The position numbers and the translations under genes are program-made. The notes beneath the pieces are model-generated. The model did not search any database. It was not told the DNA's origin and saw only the letters and a program-made list of their open reading frames with translations. Shown piece by piece: positions 23,161 to 35,994 of a DNA stretch of 64,000 nucleotides. The stretch spans positions 33,796,105 through 33,860,104 of the forward strand of contig NW_019211457.1 of the NCBI RefSeq assembly GCF_002443255.2, read 5' to 3'. The stretch is from Varroa destructor (taxonomy: Eukaryota; Arthropoda; Arachnida; Mesostigmata; Varroidae). The stretch's first letter is position 1. Each line of letters opens with the position of its first letter.

Positions 23161-25635
23161 AAACATAATCCTCTTGCTAGGGTAACACGGGGCGCATAAA
23201 CTCTCACTCGTGGCCGCAGCCGGGATGCTGATACTAACCCTAACGCGTCGCTTGCGCCGACAGCTACCACCAGCTTTTCAATAGTGTTCAAATAATAGTG
23301 TTTATACTCATTTAAATTCTAGGACAGTCTGAAACATTTACACCTAACATACAGTTGTTAAATATGTGTCTTATAAATGTCTGCTTTCTCTCTCTATGTA
23401 ATACCGAATGTGTGTCTGAGACATTTTTGTACATATTTATATAGAAGTCTTCAGCACACGCTGTGTTTCTAAAGAAGCAGGCACGAATACCCATGTACAC
23501 GGATCGCCTTGTCTGGAAATGTGATCGATATATTTCGAATCCTATACTCAAAACAACGGAGAATGTAAATGAAGCTCACGGCAAATAAAGTATGATGATA
23601 CAGTGCTTTTAGATGAGGCAGTAATTCTGCTTGGCTAACAAGCGAAGGACAAAAGGGCAAAAAACATTTCCTGCGCCTAATAATTACTAACGCGCACCTG
23701 TTACAGCTTCAATAAAACATTTAGTTTTTTTTGTTTGGTGATTGACATTGTAGTTTCTCGGGGAAAAGTTGAATACATCTGGGAGGTCCTTGTAGAGGCT
23801 TCATCTTCAGGGTTGGTTGGCTTACCAAGCTCGGAGTAAAAAGGAAAGCGCCCAACGCTTGCCTCAGTGGCTAGTTTTATCTAGATCTTTATTGATACAA
23901 AGATTACTGACAAGTACTTGATAATTGACGCTAGTACAGATATCAGAAGTGTACATAGTATTTACCGATGCCTGATAGTTATTTACCAAGTGTTTAATTG
24001 AGAGCATTTTTTAGATGCTACATGTTAGGATTATGATGATTCTATTGTTTATATTTGGAAACATGAAAATTTCAGACATAAGATAAACATGTATGATACG
24101 CCTTTACAATAAAACACATGAAGACTGTATATACACAGCATCCGGCAAATTTCTTCATTTTTTCCAAACGCCAAATTGTATAAATTACATTTAAATACTC
24201 ATTTCTGTTTAAGTAGTCCGAACGCAGGCAAATTAAATATATAACATCTATACCTACGCTGTACTTATTTTAACTTACACTTATTTTAATATAGAAAATC
24301 CGCTCCTTTTTTGATGAAAGAGACTTTGAAATAAGCACACATAGAAAGCCCATTACGTTCGACAAAACAAACAAAGATAAACACCGCACGGGCGACAGAT
24401 CCTGTCTAAAAGACGATACTTGAAATGATCAGGGTGGTGGGCGATCGTCTGAGGCAGAAAAAATGACAAAGAAAAATGTCACGCGCAAGCAACGGAATAA
24501 AGGATCTGCCTTTTGGTCGAAGACCGTATTCATGAAGTCATCTCACAGCCCAGCTAGGAGATCTGGCTCGATGCTAGTGGCCACCAGCAGTATCCAGAGA
24601 TGAAAGCACGTTTTGAAAACGAAATATGGCCTGGCAAAAACTTGAAGAAAAAAGAAGACAAAGCGAAGCTCTTTATTCTCAATTTAAGTAAATGTGGCTA
24701 TTGTCGAAGAGCCTAGAAGTCCAGCAAAACTTGACATAACACTCGCCGTTGTGTTATTGTGACAGATTCGTTGCACCGTGTGCCCATCTTCGTACATCGT
24801 AAAACGTGTTCGAGTGGTGTGTCTTTATAGAGTCTATTGGACGACCGGTCTGGACTTCATGTACCTGTAAGTTAATGAGAACGGGTAAGTTTTAACTTTA
24901 TATCTATGAACAACATATCCGATTGACTGAATCCTCAAAATGGATTGTTTGCCACAATTACTAGTTACCATTGTGCGAGTTGGACGCATTTGATTCCTCT
25001 TAACGCTTTTTTTTTGGATCTGGCTTTTCGTGACTACTAGTATTAAATGAACAAACTAAGCCTGAATGTACCTTTCAAGTTCTTATAACACAATTTCCCA
25101 CCATCACATAGTTATATTCTGAGTGCTGCTTGCTTAGCTGGGGCAAAGTTTCCACTAAAATTCTCGATTGAGGTACTCCCAGCTTAAATGGCTCTTTCTG
25201 TCTATCTCTGACGGTTTGGGAACTACATTATTCTTAAACGGCTTTTACGTTTGCTTTACTCTATTCTATTATCTCCGCAGTTTTGTTTTCTTTTTATTGA
25301 GTCACGACAATTTCTCGACGTCATCCGTAGTAAACCGCGCTTCTGTCTTGTAGCACAAAAAGCGTTGATCCACTAGTTACTGCTCCTTTATCGCTAATAG
25401 CGTTGCTTCAGGGGTTTGCGATGGGACGCTCTAGGAGATCTATGGGTCTGCAGGGTGGCGGCCGGTGATCGTAAACTACTGAGGGTCAACAGATGAAGAG
25501 CAAAACGAGAAGCGAAGAAAGGGAAGAGGAGGACATGCAGATAACAAATCACATTATAAATACTATAGCTACTGTTGACTGTAGTGGATCCCGCTGCTAG
25601 CTATGTTGCATAGGACATTGTGCGTGCATAAAAAT
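23161..25635. other. AT-rich stretch, no supportable gene
   Basis: Two short minus frames at 23312-23551 and 23469-23660 and a 61-codon plus frame at 25168-25353 are all that appear. None has a domain. No simple repeat longer than about ten bases is present apart from short T runs. Confidence 0.6.
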
Positions 25636-26208
25636 TCATGTAATTTCGTTTGTATCACTATGAACGGAGACACGACCGTTCGGTCTCCAGTTCGTCTGCC
25701 TGTTACCCGAGCTATATGTAAGAAACACGGGAGAAGATGACTTGCCACAGCCACCACCATCACTGATCTGATCCACTCTCCTTCGACCAGTGACCCCCAC
25801 AAACTTCTTTTCGTTCTTTCTGTAAGTGTCAGAGAAAGAAAAAGTTTTCAGCTTTGCCGGTCGTCGACCGGGCTTGCTCGGGAGAGTGGGGTCTATTCCT
25901 CTGCTGCCATAACCTCTATACGGTGCCGCCTTTGTCGACATTGCCCTTGCCGTAGCCGGCTTCCACCAGTCACCGCTTTTGCCTTCTTCAAGACTGGCCA
26001 AGTAATAGAAACATGGCTGGGCCTGGCAGTCAGCTAGCCCCTGAGTTGTTTGCCTGAGGGTATATTTATTATGAGTGGGTGTTCTTTGCGTAATAGAATA
26101 AGTGAGAATAGATTTTATTTTAAGAATAGCAACGACACGAGATGGCCGCACTTCTCTCGGAGCCACCGCATCCTTCCGAATTCCCTCAGCCCCCAGCTTG
26201 CTGCACAT
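25636..26208 (-). CDS. Candidate basic protein, 190 aa, unknown
   Basis: The longest minus-strand ATG frame not explained by low complexity. It is basic and rich in Arg, Lys, Ser and Gly (SKPGRRPAKLK, YRKNEKKFVGVTGRRR). It has no signal peptide, membrane segment or domain I know. The frame lies in a GC-richer island of about 1 kb (25.6-26.5 kb) flanked by AT-rich DNA, and a shorter plus-strand frame (26050-26328) overlaps its start. It may be an exon of a spliced gene or a chance frame in GC-rich DNA. Confidence 0.22.
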   Translation of the reverse strand: MCSKLGAEGIRKDAVAPREVRPSRVVAILKIKSILTYSITQRTPTHNKYTLRQTTQGLADCQAQPCFYYLASLEEGKSGDWWKPATARAMSTKAAPYRGYGSRGIDPTLPSKPGRRPAKLKTFSFSDTYRKNEKKFVGVTGRRRVDQISDGGGCGKSSSPVFLTYSSGNRQTNWRPNGRVSVHSDTNEIT

Positions 26209-28118
26209 TGCGCGCTCTTTATCTTTTCAGTGCACATTCTTCACTTATCTCTCGCTGCCAATTCCGAAGTAGTGGACCCCCATTACCCATATAGAAAGTG
26301 CGGTGAAATTGCCGAGGGCATTCTATGACGACAAAAGCAGGAGCGACGAAAAGTCGCATCTAGGGGCTCTATATCAGCGGCCTCGGCCTCGGCAAGTCTC
26401 AGAGATGAACGTGGTTTACCTTGAGACTCAGGTGGCCGTTGTTCGAACTGGTTACTGGGCGAGCCCAGATGTGATATGTTTCTGAGTCGATTTGGATTCA
26501 CGATGGGATTCATGGGTTGACATGAAAATATAGAATACTAAAACCTGCTGGGGGTGACATCATGCAGCGCAAAGGGTTCTATAAAATTCAGGCTTATTGT
26601 AGGGTTACTCCGTTACCACAGTTGCTCTTTTTAGTGAGCGAAGTAGGTATTTTTAAATGCTGTTGCCGTTGTTGCAACGATGGATGTTTGAGCTTCCACC
26701 GTCGTACCCACTGCTGTGAATGGATTGGCGGAAAAAGGTGGATACGAGGCTTAGCCAAGGCTTTTTTCGTTACTGTTTACATTAATCACCTTTACACAAC
26801 CTCAATGCTTGGAGCTCTACGTCCGGCGCAGTCGTTAGGCGTTCCATTGAACGGCTGATTCTCAGCGCGAAACGGATTGTGTCTATCCTTGAATTCCAAT
26901 CCTTGTCTCTAATATTAGCACGCAAATACATTTACCCACGAAACCATCACGAGCACACATTTAAAGAACCTGTAGACAGTATACCTAATATTGATTCGTG
27001 TCAACGAGTGCTTGCGATATGCGATGCGTGAATGTCGTAATTTGCTTCCTTATCCTCACAAAGAAGCAAGCTACGAGCTAGTCTTGGCCTGAGCAGAAAA
27101 GGCAACAAAGGGTACATCTATCCGCTTTACTGGCTTGTTGTAGCGATTAGTTGTCTGATTCGTGTGAGCAAATCAACAGAGCTCTGTTATTTCCAGAATT
27201 ATGCAATTTTTTCTAACTAGAGAAAAATCTAAAGATGAGATTAGATGCGTACCAGCTGTCGATGCTCACGTAGAGGATGAGCTGACCGCCCCTAAGCCTT
27301 TCAGTAAACTGCCCAAGCGGATCGATAGAAACCAGCCTGTCACGTAAAACACTAGAAAAAAGGTCTTATTTTCGCTGCTGTTACACAAGAGTCAAGTATC
27401 AAATCAGATCAGGAATAATGCGGCTTATGCAGTAACTAATTCAGTTCTTACGATAAGATATAGATCTTTCGAACTCTACTGCAATGTGCTATTCTGTAGG
27501 TCAATTCTAACACACCTGTTACCTTCTCTTATCAATTAAGGGCTGTGACACTCATCAATTAAAAATAATTATTTCGGATTTTTACATCGGATGATTTCTA
27601 CTATTTCGAACGTTTCTATTTGAAAATTTCTGCATTGCTACAGATGGGTCTCGGCTGAGCGATTGTAGGGACCGCCATCCCACCTAGTGCTGAGAAGTTG
27701 TTTGTTTGCTTCCCTCTGGTTTTGTCGGCATATTGGCAGTGTTTTTTTCCTTAACCTTCAGTGCAGGTCTAATATATTATACGTACGATTTAAATCGTTG
27801 CACGTCAACGTATTTGTGTCTCTCTGTGCAGCAACTTCGCAACGCGGAGATCTTTTGCATCACATTGCTTTGCACCCTTCATGAAGTAAATGTGTTCCTT
27901 CAATGCTCTGATCTCAGCTGAGAGCGAAAACAGACTCGAATATAACTGATCGCCTCAATTCTTTTATCACGTATTATCATTTGTTTTCCTATTGATACAA
28001 ATACGTTAATAATTACAACTTCAGAAACGATTTCATTTAACTAGACTCCACTATGCGCCCGATATGTGTTTACTGCCATTCTAGTTAAACCACTGTCGGT
28101 AGAAAGTCGTTTAACTAT
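26209..28118. other. No supportable gene; one Cys-rich frame
   Basis: A 98-codon ATG frame at 26562-26858 plus contains a cysteine cluster (FKCCCRCCNDGC followed by FHRRTHCCEW). The Cys and His spacing does not fit a C2H2 finger and I do not call it. From 26.9 kb on the sequence is AT-richer with only short frames. A 10-base inverted repeat (28036-28045 with 28080-28089) lies just before the A22 tract. Confidence 0.45.
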
Positions 28119-28140
28119 AAAAAAAAAAAAAAAAAAAAAA
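28119..28140. repeat. A22 homopolymer
   Basis: Twenty-two consecutive A. Together with the small inverted repeat upstream it could be the 3' tail of a retroposed sequence, but the body shows no tRNA-like promoter boxes. Confidence 0.97.
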
Positions 28141-28779
28141 GGAAATATGTTATACTCTGCGCGAAATTTGATGATAACAATGTTTATTTGATTCTGTAAC
28201 ATGTCAAGTATCTAATTCAGCTTCTATCATCGCCACCGTATGCCTTAATTTTTAATTTTCCATGTAAATTTTTTTCATTTGCTTTATTAGAATTGCCTAT
28301 AAGAAAAATTGCTGACTGAAAACGGCGTCCGTGAATACGAATTAGGAGTAATCCTAACTCGAAGTGCGGGCAGTTTCCGGACTACCTGCTTCTACGTTCT
28401 CGGCCTACAACAAATAAGCTCTTTCGGTAAATTCGTACGATATCGTACAGCGTAAAAGCCGTCAAGGGACTGGTCCTGAATTTAGCAGTAAATTTTTCTA
28501 ATTTTACTTATTTCGTGATTTTTTAGATCACATGTCAACTTGAGGCGTCCACCTTACTTGAATAGGGAATAGTAGACACGAATAGCGCAAGTTATATAAC
28601 AGTTTATTTATTATGAGTATCTAGAGCATCATGTCTCTAGAAAATGTGAGGGCCAATAATCTGTTTTTCCTGATACAGTACGCTTTCTCGTATCAACTTT
28701 GTGCCATCGCTGGAAATTATTGATGACAAATGACAACGTCGTTAATTGTCTCATTTCTAATTCCCGATTAATACCCAAC
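28141..28779. other. AT-rich stretch, nothing seen
   Basis: No frame of note, no long repeat. The A22 tract lies to the left and the TA tract to the right. Confidence 0.6.
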
Positions 28780-28780
28780 A

Positions 28781-28805
<25 letters not shown>
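28780..28805. repeat. (AT)13 microsatellite
   Basis: Twenty-six bases of alternating AT, followed by degenerate TATATG units. A 158-codon plus frame (28699-29175) reads through it as a run of Tyr and Ile, which argues against that frame being coding. Confidence 0.95.
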
Positions 28806-28811
<6 letters not shown>

Positions 28812-31360
28812 GTATGCGCGACATCCACTCCTCCCGAAACGGACGCTACCTGCGACGTTTCCTGTGGGCTCGTCCTTTGATCGGTTTATATTTTCGTTTA
28901 TGTCTACTTTTTTTCCTGCTGCTAAATATCGCTACCTCGCCAGACGACAAAATCAATCCTTTTATGTATATGTATTTAACTTCACCATTTTATCTCTTGT
29001 AGTAACTATTCAAGATGTTGGCAGCGGGGTAACTAATCGTTCCATGAATACAGTTTTTTTTTTCCAAACGAACCCGACGCTGTGCAAGAGAAGATTCTTT
29101 TTAAGCCGTCTGGAGCATCGTTATATGTTGTTGTTTGCGGCCTACTTTTACGCTACGTCCCTGTACACATCCTAGCGGACCCTGGCACCGACGTCGGATT
29201 ATTTGTATAACAACAACAATGGCATCGATGGCACGAACACCACCCGGGCTAGGACCTGAAACTCGGCAGGCCCACTCGTTGGCGCCAGCCATCTTAAGCA
29301 AGTTTCTTGCTTTCGACAATTCTTTCTCGAGGGCATGTCCTCATTTGCGCTTAACCCGGCCTGCTTCTTTGCCTCTTCCTCGTTCCGCTGGTTTCTTCTG
29401 ATCAGAACCAGTTCCCCGACTTTTTGCGGGCGAACGACTACGAGCCTCTACGTACTCGGGGTTACTCCCGAGCGGTCTGAACCAGTCACAGCCGTCAGTA
29501 ATTAATGCTTCCTGGCGGATAGTGTTGGGCCTGCCCGAAGGACCTCTGCAGCTGGCGCAGCTACGGGCTTGACTATTTGCGCCTAGATGTATTTAGCTTA
29601 TCTGTATAGCACTGCTCGTTGTTATTGTCGTCTGGCTGTTGTTTAATTAAGACGCACTTTATTTTAGCTCGACTCGATTGCTCTTTAGCCTCAGTAAGCG
29701 GCTAGGCGTCCAGACATCGACTTACAACAAGGAAGTTACCGTTTCTGACTGTGTCCACTACCGCGACTTCTTTTCTTATCGCTCCCACCTTTGTCTCTCT
29801 GCTATGGCCTATTGCAGCTCCACGGGCACCTGCTCGCGTGCCATCGTCCTCTGCACGCCTACTTGTCTACCGGCTTCACTGTTGTTAAGGCTACAGTTGT
29901 TCGGCTAACCCGCACGAAATATACAGAATTCGTATTCGTCACGATCTCATGAAATAGCAAGAGCGGGAAACGAGAGAGTATTAATGCAGTTTCGATGAAC
30001 GATGTTTTCTTCCTCCGCACGACAACAACCAGTCTCCTTCTGCACACAGTACATTCATTTCTTGGCAGCGCTTTGCCTGTGCTGGCTTTTTCCGTTCAAT
30101 AGGCCTACGGCGCCGCTCCACTTTCATCGTTTACAGTCTCATGTTCCTAAGCGAGAGACAGGCGAATGACAGGAAAGTAAGGAAGATTATATATAGATAT
30201 ATACAGGGGCAAAGAGAGGAAAAGTGGTTGCACGGACTCTAATTACGTCTTTGGGTTTCTTGCTCGCCTGTCTGACTATCCATCCGTATTGTATAGAGCC
30301 ATGGGGTAGTGGGTAGCCATGGGCGATTGCCAGCAAACAAACAATTATGGCCACTCCACTATTTAGCAGAGTCGGGCTGTCTGGGAAAGGTGGGGACCGG
30401 TTCCGATTGGCCTCTTTTGTAGAAACTTCTGGGGTAGCTGTACGAGACAGGTTACGGCAACCACTGTCGCCGTCGTACTGGAGCCGTAACATTCATTTGC
30501 GGTTTGTCGCTTATCGACTTCGTCCGCTGCTTCCCTGCAGAAAACGTGAACGAGTGTTTAGCTGTGGTCAGGAAAATCAGCCGCATAAAGTAACCAGCTG
30601 GCAACGATCTGCACTTCGGCGTCAGATCTGCCGTTGCTATGTGAGGCAGTGAAGATCTGCGTTACTACGAAAAGGTTGCCGTTTATTTTTTTGGCGTACT
30701 ACGATCTGAGCACGGTACAAACATGCGTACACATATAGCATCACTCAGCACATACAAGGCCACAAATGTAATTATTACTTAGATTATGGTAAAGCTAAAG
30801 AGACGCAATTACGTAAGAGTGTCACTAATAAATTTCAACCGGCCTCGCTGATATATATCTTAATGTGGTACTACTGTTAATTTCGTTTTCACTTAGAGAT
30901 TTAGATTCCTATGTCTTAAAAGGCTTTTGCTCGAGTCTGCTTGCTCATAACGGCATGCCAGGACCCATACAGCTACTGTATTTGTACTGTTTACGTTGCT
31001 TTTTAATCCGTCAACCAAAACTGGTAGGCGAGGATTGGAGGTAAAGTGTGGTCGCTGAGAGGGTTATTGTGGATGCTCGACGAGATTTACGACAGGGGAG
31101 CCTGTTTTGCTGCTGACACTAGCCAGGGGTCGTATTCCCGTCCGTGGGTGCAGCGGGAGAACGGCAAGGCAAAGCAGGGGGAGTTAGAAAGAATGGGGCT
31201 GGCCCACAGATGGGGGTTGTCGATGAACCCTGCCCGGATTCGAATAGCCATTGATACATATACGCAATTTACAATGCCTGTCTTGTATGTGCAGTGCCTT
31301 ACGGTCATCGTTGCCTACACAGTGAAGCAAAAAAATAGTATTTTCATGTGTATATATATA
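28806..31360. other. Mixed AT and GC-richer DNA, no gene called
   Basis: 29.1-29.9 kb is GC-richer and partly pyrimidine-rich. 30.2-30.65 kb has opposed frames of 101 codons on both strands. The plus frame 31046-31366 (106 codons) includes SQGSYSRPW, which only superficially resembles a reverse transcriptase QG box. No domain or promoter is supported. Confidence 0.5.
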
Positions 31361-31394
31361 CTCTAACTCAACTTATATATAAGATGAGTTAGAG
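31361..31394. repeat. 34-bp near-perfect palindrome with TA core
   Basis: CTCTAACTCA pairs with TGAGTTAGAG around a central CTTATATATAAG. A single A/A position on each side breaks the symmetry. It should fold into a 16-bp stem with almost no loop. Confidence 0.95.
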
Positions 31395-34300
31395 GGTAGA
31401 AACGCTAGTTTGCTTCAGTCCTTATTGCCCTATACAGCTGGCCACTCAATTCTGCTACAGGTCTCTCTGCTACTGCTGTTGTTGCAGTAGCCCTCTACAA
31501 CGCTTGTAACGACTGCTCTCAACACAGCGGGTCAAGGAAAACCAGATCGTACCGAAGCGGTCCACGCGTCAAGAACGCTGCGGCAGCACCACCATCGGCA
31601 TAGCTGGTGCTGCTTTTGCCCTGACGGATTCACCCAAGTGGCAAATCTTTGTTCGGCGTGGCCGTTCTGGCCTGACTCTATTGTACTGTACTTTGCCAGC
31701 ACAGATACTAGCGATACCGCAGAAGAGTGCAAGGCAAAGAAAACGGTCTTGGACTACTCCGTCTTTCTCTTCGTCGTCGGCGTTTAACGCATCCAACTTT
31801 TTTAGTTCTACAAGTAAGACCGTCACAGCAGCACTGGCACCGACAGCGTTCAGTCAGTTAGTGAGCTCACTTTGCCACTAGCTGTCTCATCGTCACTGTA
31901 AGTGGTGTGGCCGAACGGCCTAGGCTTCGAGCCACCTTCAATAGCAGCAACGGGGGCGACAGCAGCAACAGCAGAGGAAAAAAAGGGAGCAGGGGAAAGA
32001 TAAAGCAACCGCCGCAGCCGACGCTTCCTCTTGGTCATCTTTTGGGGGGAATGGCCCGTCAGTGCAAGAAGAAGGCGTGGGGTTCTAGCCCGGCTCCGCA
32101 CGAACGGTTACTGCCAAGAGGCATTGGTAAGCAGTTTTTGGCAACGCTTGGTCGAGCGGCGTGGCAAACAGCGTCTTGGCTTCGTGCACAACGGCCAAAA
32201 GAGCCCTGGCGGCAGGGCCAATCGCCAGATTGATAGCTAGATGCCCGTTTTCTTGTCTACCCGCCCACAATGAGTCTAGCTGAACTGGGTCGAGCGATGT
32301 GCGAGAGTTGGCTCGGCTTGGCTTGGCTTGGGCGAGGCTGCAAGAAGAAGGCAAGTCGATTTGCGGACACATGAAAGCACATAAGCGCGGATGAAAGGAC
32401 AATTTCAGGACTTTCAGACAGCAGCAGCAGCAGGCGTTTGGTGCCCTTTGAAAGCACGGTAAGTCGCGAGTGGATCATTGTGTTGTGAACGCTGGCCACC
32501 CAACGACTAGAACGGCTAAGCATGACCGTTCAGCGAAACTAGGAGTAAGCAAGAAGTACGGCTGGTTGTTCGAGTTATAGCTTCGGCTGCAATTTAGACT
32601 TGTTGCTATTTCTTTTGTACCGCACGCTTAATTGACACAAGATGGTATATTTTGTTCTCGCAAAATCCACAGAAACTAATAGTTCAATAAAAAGAACCTC
32701 TTAATATCAATAATGCTGATGTGTGCATCGCCTTTGCATTTGTTATTCTAATATGCCATGACGATACCAGGAATGAGGAAATAAAAATCCTGTTTGTTTT
32801 TATAAAGTAGTATAAATCTAGGTAATAAACTCATTGAACTGATTCAGCGATAAGAAGGACGTCGATACCTGCAGATAGCTAATTGTTGCCAACGCCGTAA
32901 CTGTTTCTCCGAACATGGGCAAACGAAGTTTGCGCGGCGACACACTAAATACTTAATGTTACAGTTTAACTTCTCTATAGTTCCGTCGGTTTTCTCTAGA
33001 TCTATACGAATTGATTACTGTAAACGAATGTCTTAATCGATATGATGAACTGACGACAGAACCGCTTCCGTCAGCCTAAATAAAGTCTGTGACCGCCATG
33101 CTACCGGTACATGATACCGGCAGTATACATTTAATGAACCGAAACGCATCATGTATAGGATTCTTTTGAGGTATATTGAAATTCTATTGATAATATACGT
33201 CCTACAAACAAACGTTTGGCGTACGTACTTGAAAGGAAATATATACAATGAACAAGTATATTCATATGTTGAATTTTGGAAAGCGATGTATCATTATTAC
33301 TGACCAACATGTGATACAGGTCAGTTTTTGGGAGCAATGCCAGCTAGGACACTTGACCTTGATTCAAATAGGACTTATCACAAAACAAATTCTTCCCAAC
33401 TGGTGTTTCTCAAATACAATAATGATAACTAATGAAAACCATACATCGACTGATGATTATCTGCTGCGTTTCTGTTCGATTTGAAAGTAAAGCTGAGACT
33501 TCGTTATGGAGTTCCGCTTATTTTCACATTGATAGATCATTCAACAAGATTTGCACCTGATTCAAGTCATGTATGTGTGCGTGTATGGGAGATTTAGAGT
33601 CTGAAGTCGAGTTCTATTGGCTCTACGGCATAACTACTTTAGATGATGAGCGGCCAGCAACGCTTTTGACTGTCTCGAGTGAACGGTGCGGCCTCCAAGA
33701 GTACCTTCAAAAGGCCGAATTACTTAAAATGGATGTGGCGATAACGTCGAAGATGAAATCGTAAAAGATGGGGAGATGATGCTAGATGGGATGTGGCCTA
33801 GTGGCCGGAAAACGCAGTCGCGGCAGAAAGGCAAGAAAAAGAAAGAAAAACCAGTATGGTTCGGGCTGACATGGTGTGCAGCACGAAGGGTTGCGTAAAC
33901 GTTGCCGCATTGTGTATTGTCAGTCTGTGGATAGCAGTTCGTCGTTTCAGCGAGGGGCAGCAGTAGGGAGTAGGTTAATGGCGTAGGCGTCAGCTTTCGG
34001 TCGACTGGGCAACTCAGCGAACCTACGAGCTCTCTTCTCGGCAAATCCACCTCTTTCTAGACGATCATGTCATCCGTCACCGATGCAATAAACCATGAAG
34101 CAGAATATCGACGTTAAGCACGCTCTCTCTTTTTGCACATATATATACCTTGTCCGTATTCGCCAACGCCATTCGGTCCTGAACGGAATTGGCGCCGGTA
34201 TGAATAACGGCTTGCGTTACTGCCGAGACTCATCGGGCGCCGTTCAAATAACAAGCTTTGTCTGTCTCCATCCTTTTATACAATATAGAGAGAGAGAAAA

Positions 34301-35958
34301 AACCGACGCGACTATAGTTGTGGAGCAGTTCTGCTTTATACGCAAGGACACCGAGGTTCAGGCGGCAGCCGCCACCTTACCATCATACTGCTCATGAGTA
34401 TTAGCACGTTTTCTATGTTGACAACCTTCTAGAATTCGCAGGTTGTGGCCATCTTTGCTCTTTTCAGAAATCCGACAATACGGAAAGGAGTGGCATGTAT
34501 CTTCTTCTTTTACAGGTCATTGGCCTGATTTAGTGTGAGCATCCATGTGGACGACCTGTTGTGCTATGGGAATTAACTAAAGTCACCCCTAGTACGGTCA
34601 AAAGTTATATTAAGCTGCGTTTTGATCAGCACTCACGCTCCAACGGAAAAGTGGCGATTGAACTATACGGCATTATGGTGCTCTTTCAAACGCGTCTCCG
34701 TCCGAAGCAGGTTTGGCCAGTCGCATTGAACGCCATTGACTGGTTGTCAGGGGTATAGGGAATCCCATCGTTAACAGTCTACAGCGATCTGGCAACGGGA
34801 TTAGGGAGACGGCACTCTTATTCACAGCAGACCCGGCAGATTTTAACAATTGATCAATTCGTCTTTTTGCATCTTCTCGCAAGAAAATCTCTAATTTTTT
34901 CTACCGTATTTTAGTGGCCGTAGTACCGTTGGCCAACCTTGCTACAAAACGTCACGTTTCAGCACTACTTGAATTGCCAGAGTACTGTTTTAACTTTTAC
35001 CCTTGGCTATTAGTACTTTTCTTTTAAAAAGTGAAAAGTAGAATAGAAAATAAAACAAATTATTAGAATATCATTTAGTATACCTGACTATCATATACTT
35101 ATTGTTCATTGTGATACGACAGGACGTCAACGTTGGCTCTTTACAAAACTCTATTTACAGTTAACGATAAAATCTTCATTGCGTTTTCGAGCACAAAAAG
35201 ATTCACCTATGAACTTTCCGTTATGTTTTCGTTCCAAAGGTAGCTACTTCGAATTGATCATCAATAGCTGCTTTGGAAAATACTGCTTGAACATGCTGCG
35301 GAGGTACTATTTGGACGATTTTACTGGTCGACAGCAGCATAACCCTACTATTGGATTACCGTGTACAGAGGCATAGTTGCTTGATAATGATCCGACACCA
35401 CTGAAGTTCTTGTTTGCCAGTCGTACTGATCATCTGTCAGATACCTACGGCAAATAGCCGGTGTCGTTAGATATCATTCGACACTCTAATATATCGATAC
35501 GTATATTTTCTAGGTAATGATAAATAATTTAGTTTTAGTCATGAGAAACGCGCGAATATTCTGTATGTAGCTTTTTATAAACATATGTTGGAATTGGAAA
35601 AAGTACGATGCGCTTTACAGTTACTGTTGTCTCTACTCTGATACACTCTATAGATTCAGCCAATGAGTTCCGCGACTCATGTACAGGCGTGAAATGAACG
35701 TGACCATCTACCAGAATCGTTATTCGAGCGGTTTTATCATTCGAAATTAGAATCGTTACCGCAGTGGATTACACTCCGGGAGACCTTTGTGGCACAGCAT
35801 CATCTTGCATCTTTGACTCGATAAAATAAGCATGCATGACCTTGCACGGTGAAAGGCCAGATAGGGCCGAAGCTGTCGGCCGTCTCCCTTTGTAGTCGGA
35901 TGACTATCACCGCTATATATAACGGACTTCGTTTGCCCGGAGCAAAATTTTTTCTTAG
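31395..35958. other. GC-richer to 32.5 kb, then AT-rich; no gene called
   Basis: 31.4-32.5 kb is GC-richer, with scattered AGC/GCT triplets, a short GGCTY pentamer array and overlapping frames on both strands. A tRNA-Leu-like A box near 31905 has no partner B box. 32.5-35.9 kb is AT-rich apart from a purine-rich patch at 33.73-33.86 kb. A plus frame at 35179-35376 contains YYLDDFTG, which recalls an LTR-element reverse transcriptase box but lacks any second block. Confidence 0.5.
32310..32329. repeat. Short GGCTY pentamer array
   Basis: Four tandem copies of a five-base unit (GGCTC followed by three GGCTT) in the GC-richer segment. Confidence 0.85.
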
Positions 35959-35994
35959 TATCCATGATATATATATATATATATATCATGGATA
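35959..35994. repeat. 36-bp perfect palindrome with TA core
   Basis: TATCCATG, then alternating AT, then CATGGATA. All 18 base pairs are complementary, and symmetry stops exactly at 35958/35995. It is the longest perfect palindrome I found in the window and lies about 850 bases upstream of the mariner relic. Confidence 0.97.

Noticed and set aside
26401..26485. YWASPDVICF, resembling the YSPDL box of mariner transposases
   Set aside because: No other block in phase or nearby, and the residues around it do not align.
26562..26858. Cys-rich 98-codon frame suggestive of a zinc finger
   Set aside because: Cys and His spacing fits no finger class I know.
31123..31340. SQGSYSRPW, resembling the QG box of non-LTR reverse transcriptases
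   Set aside because: The distance to any YADD-like string is wrong and the intervening sequence is purine-driven low complexity.
31905..31933. tRNA-Leu-like A box (GTGGCCGAACGG)
   Set aside because: No B box at the right distance and no acceptor stem pairing.
35290..35376. YYLDDFTG in a plus frame, like an LTR-element reverse transcriptase box
   Set aside because: No second reverse transcriptase block and no LTR or protease/integrase motif nearby.
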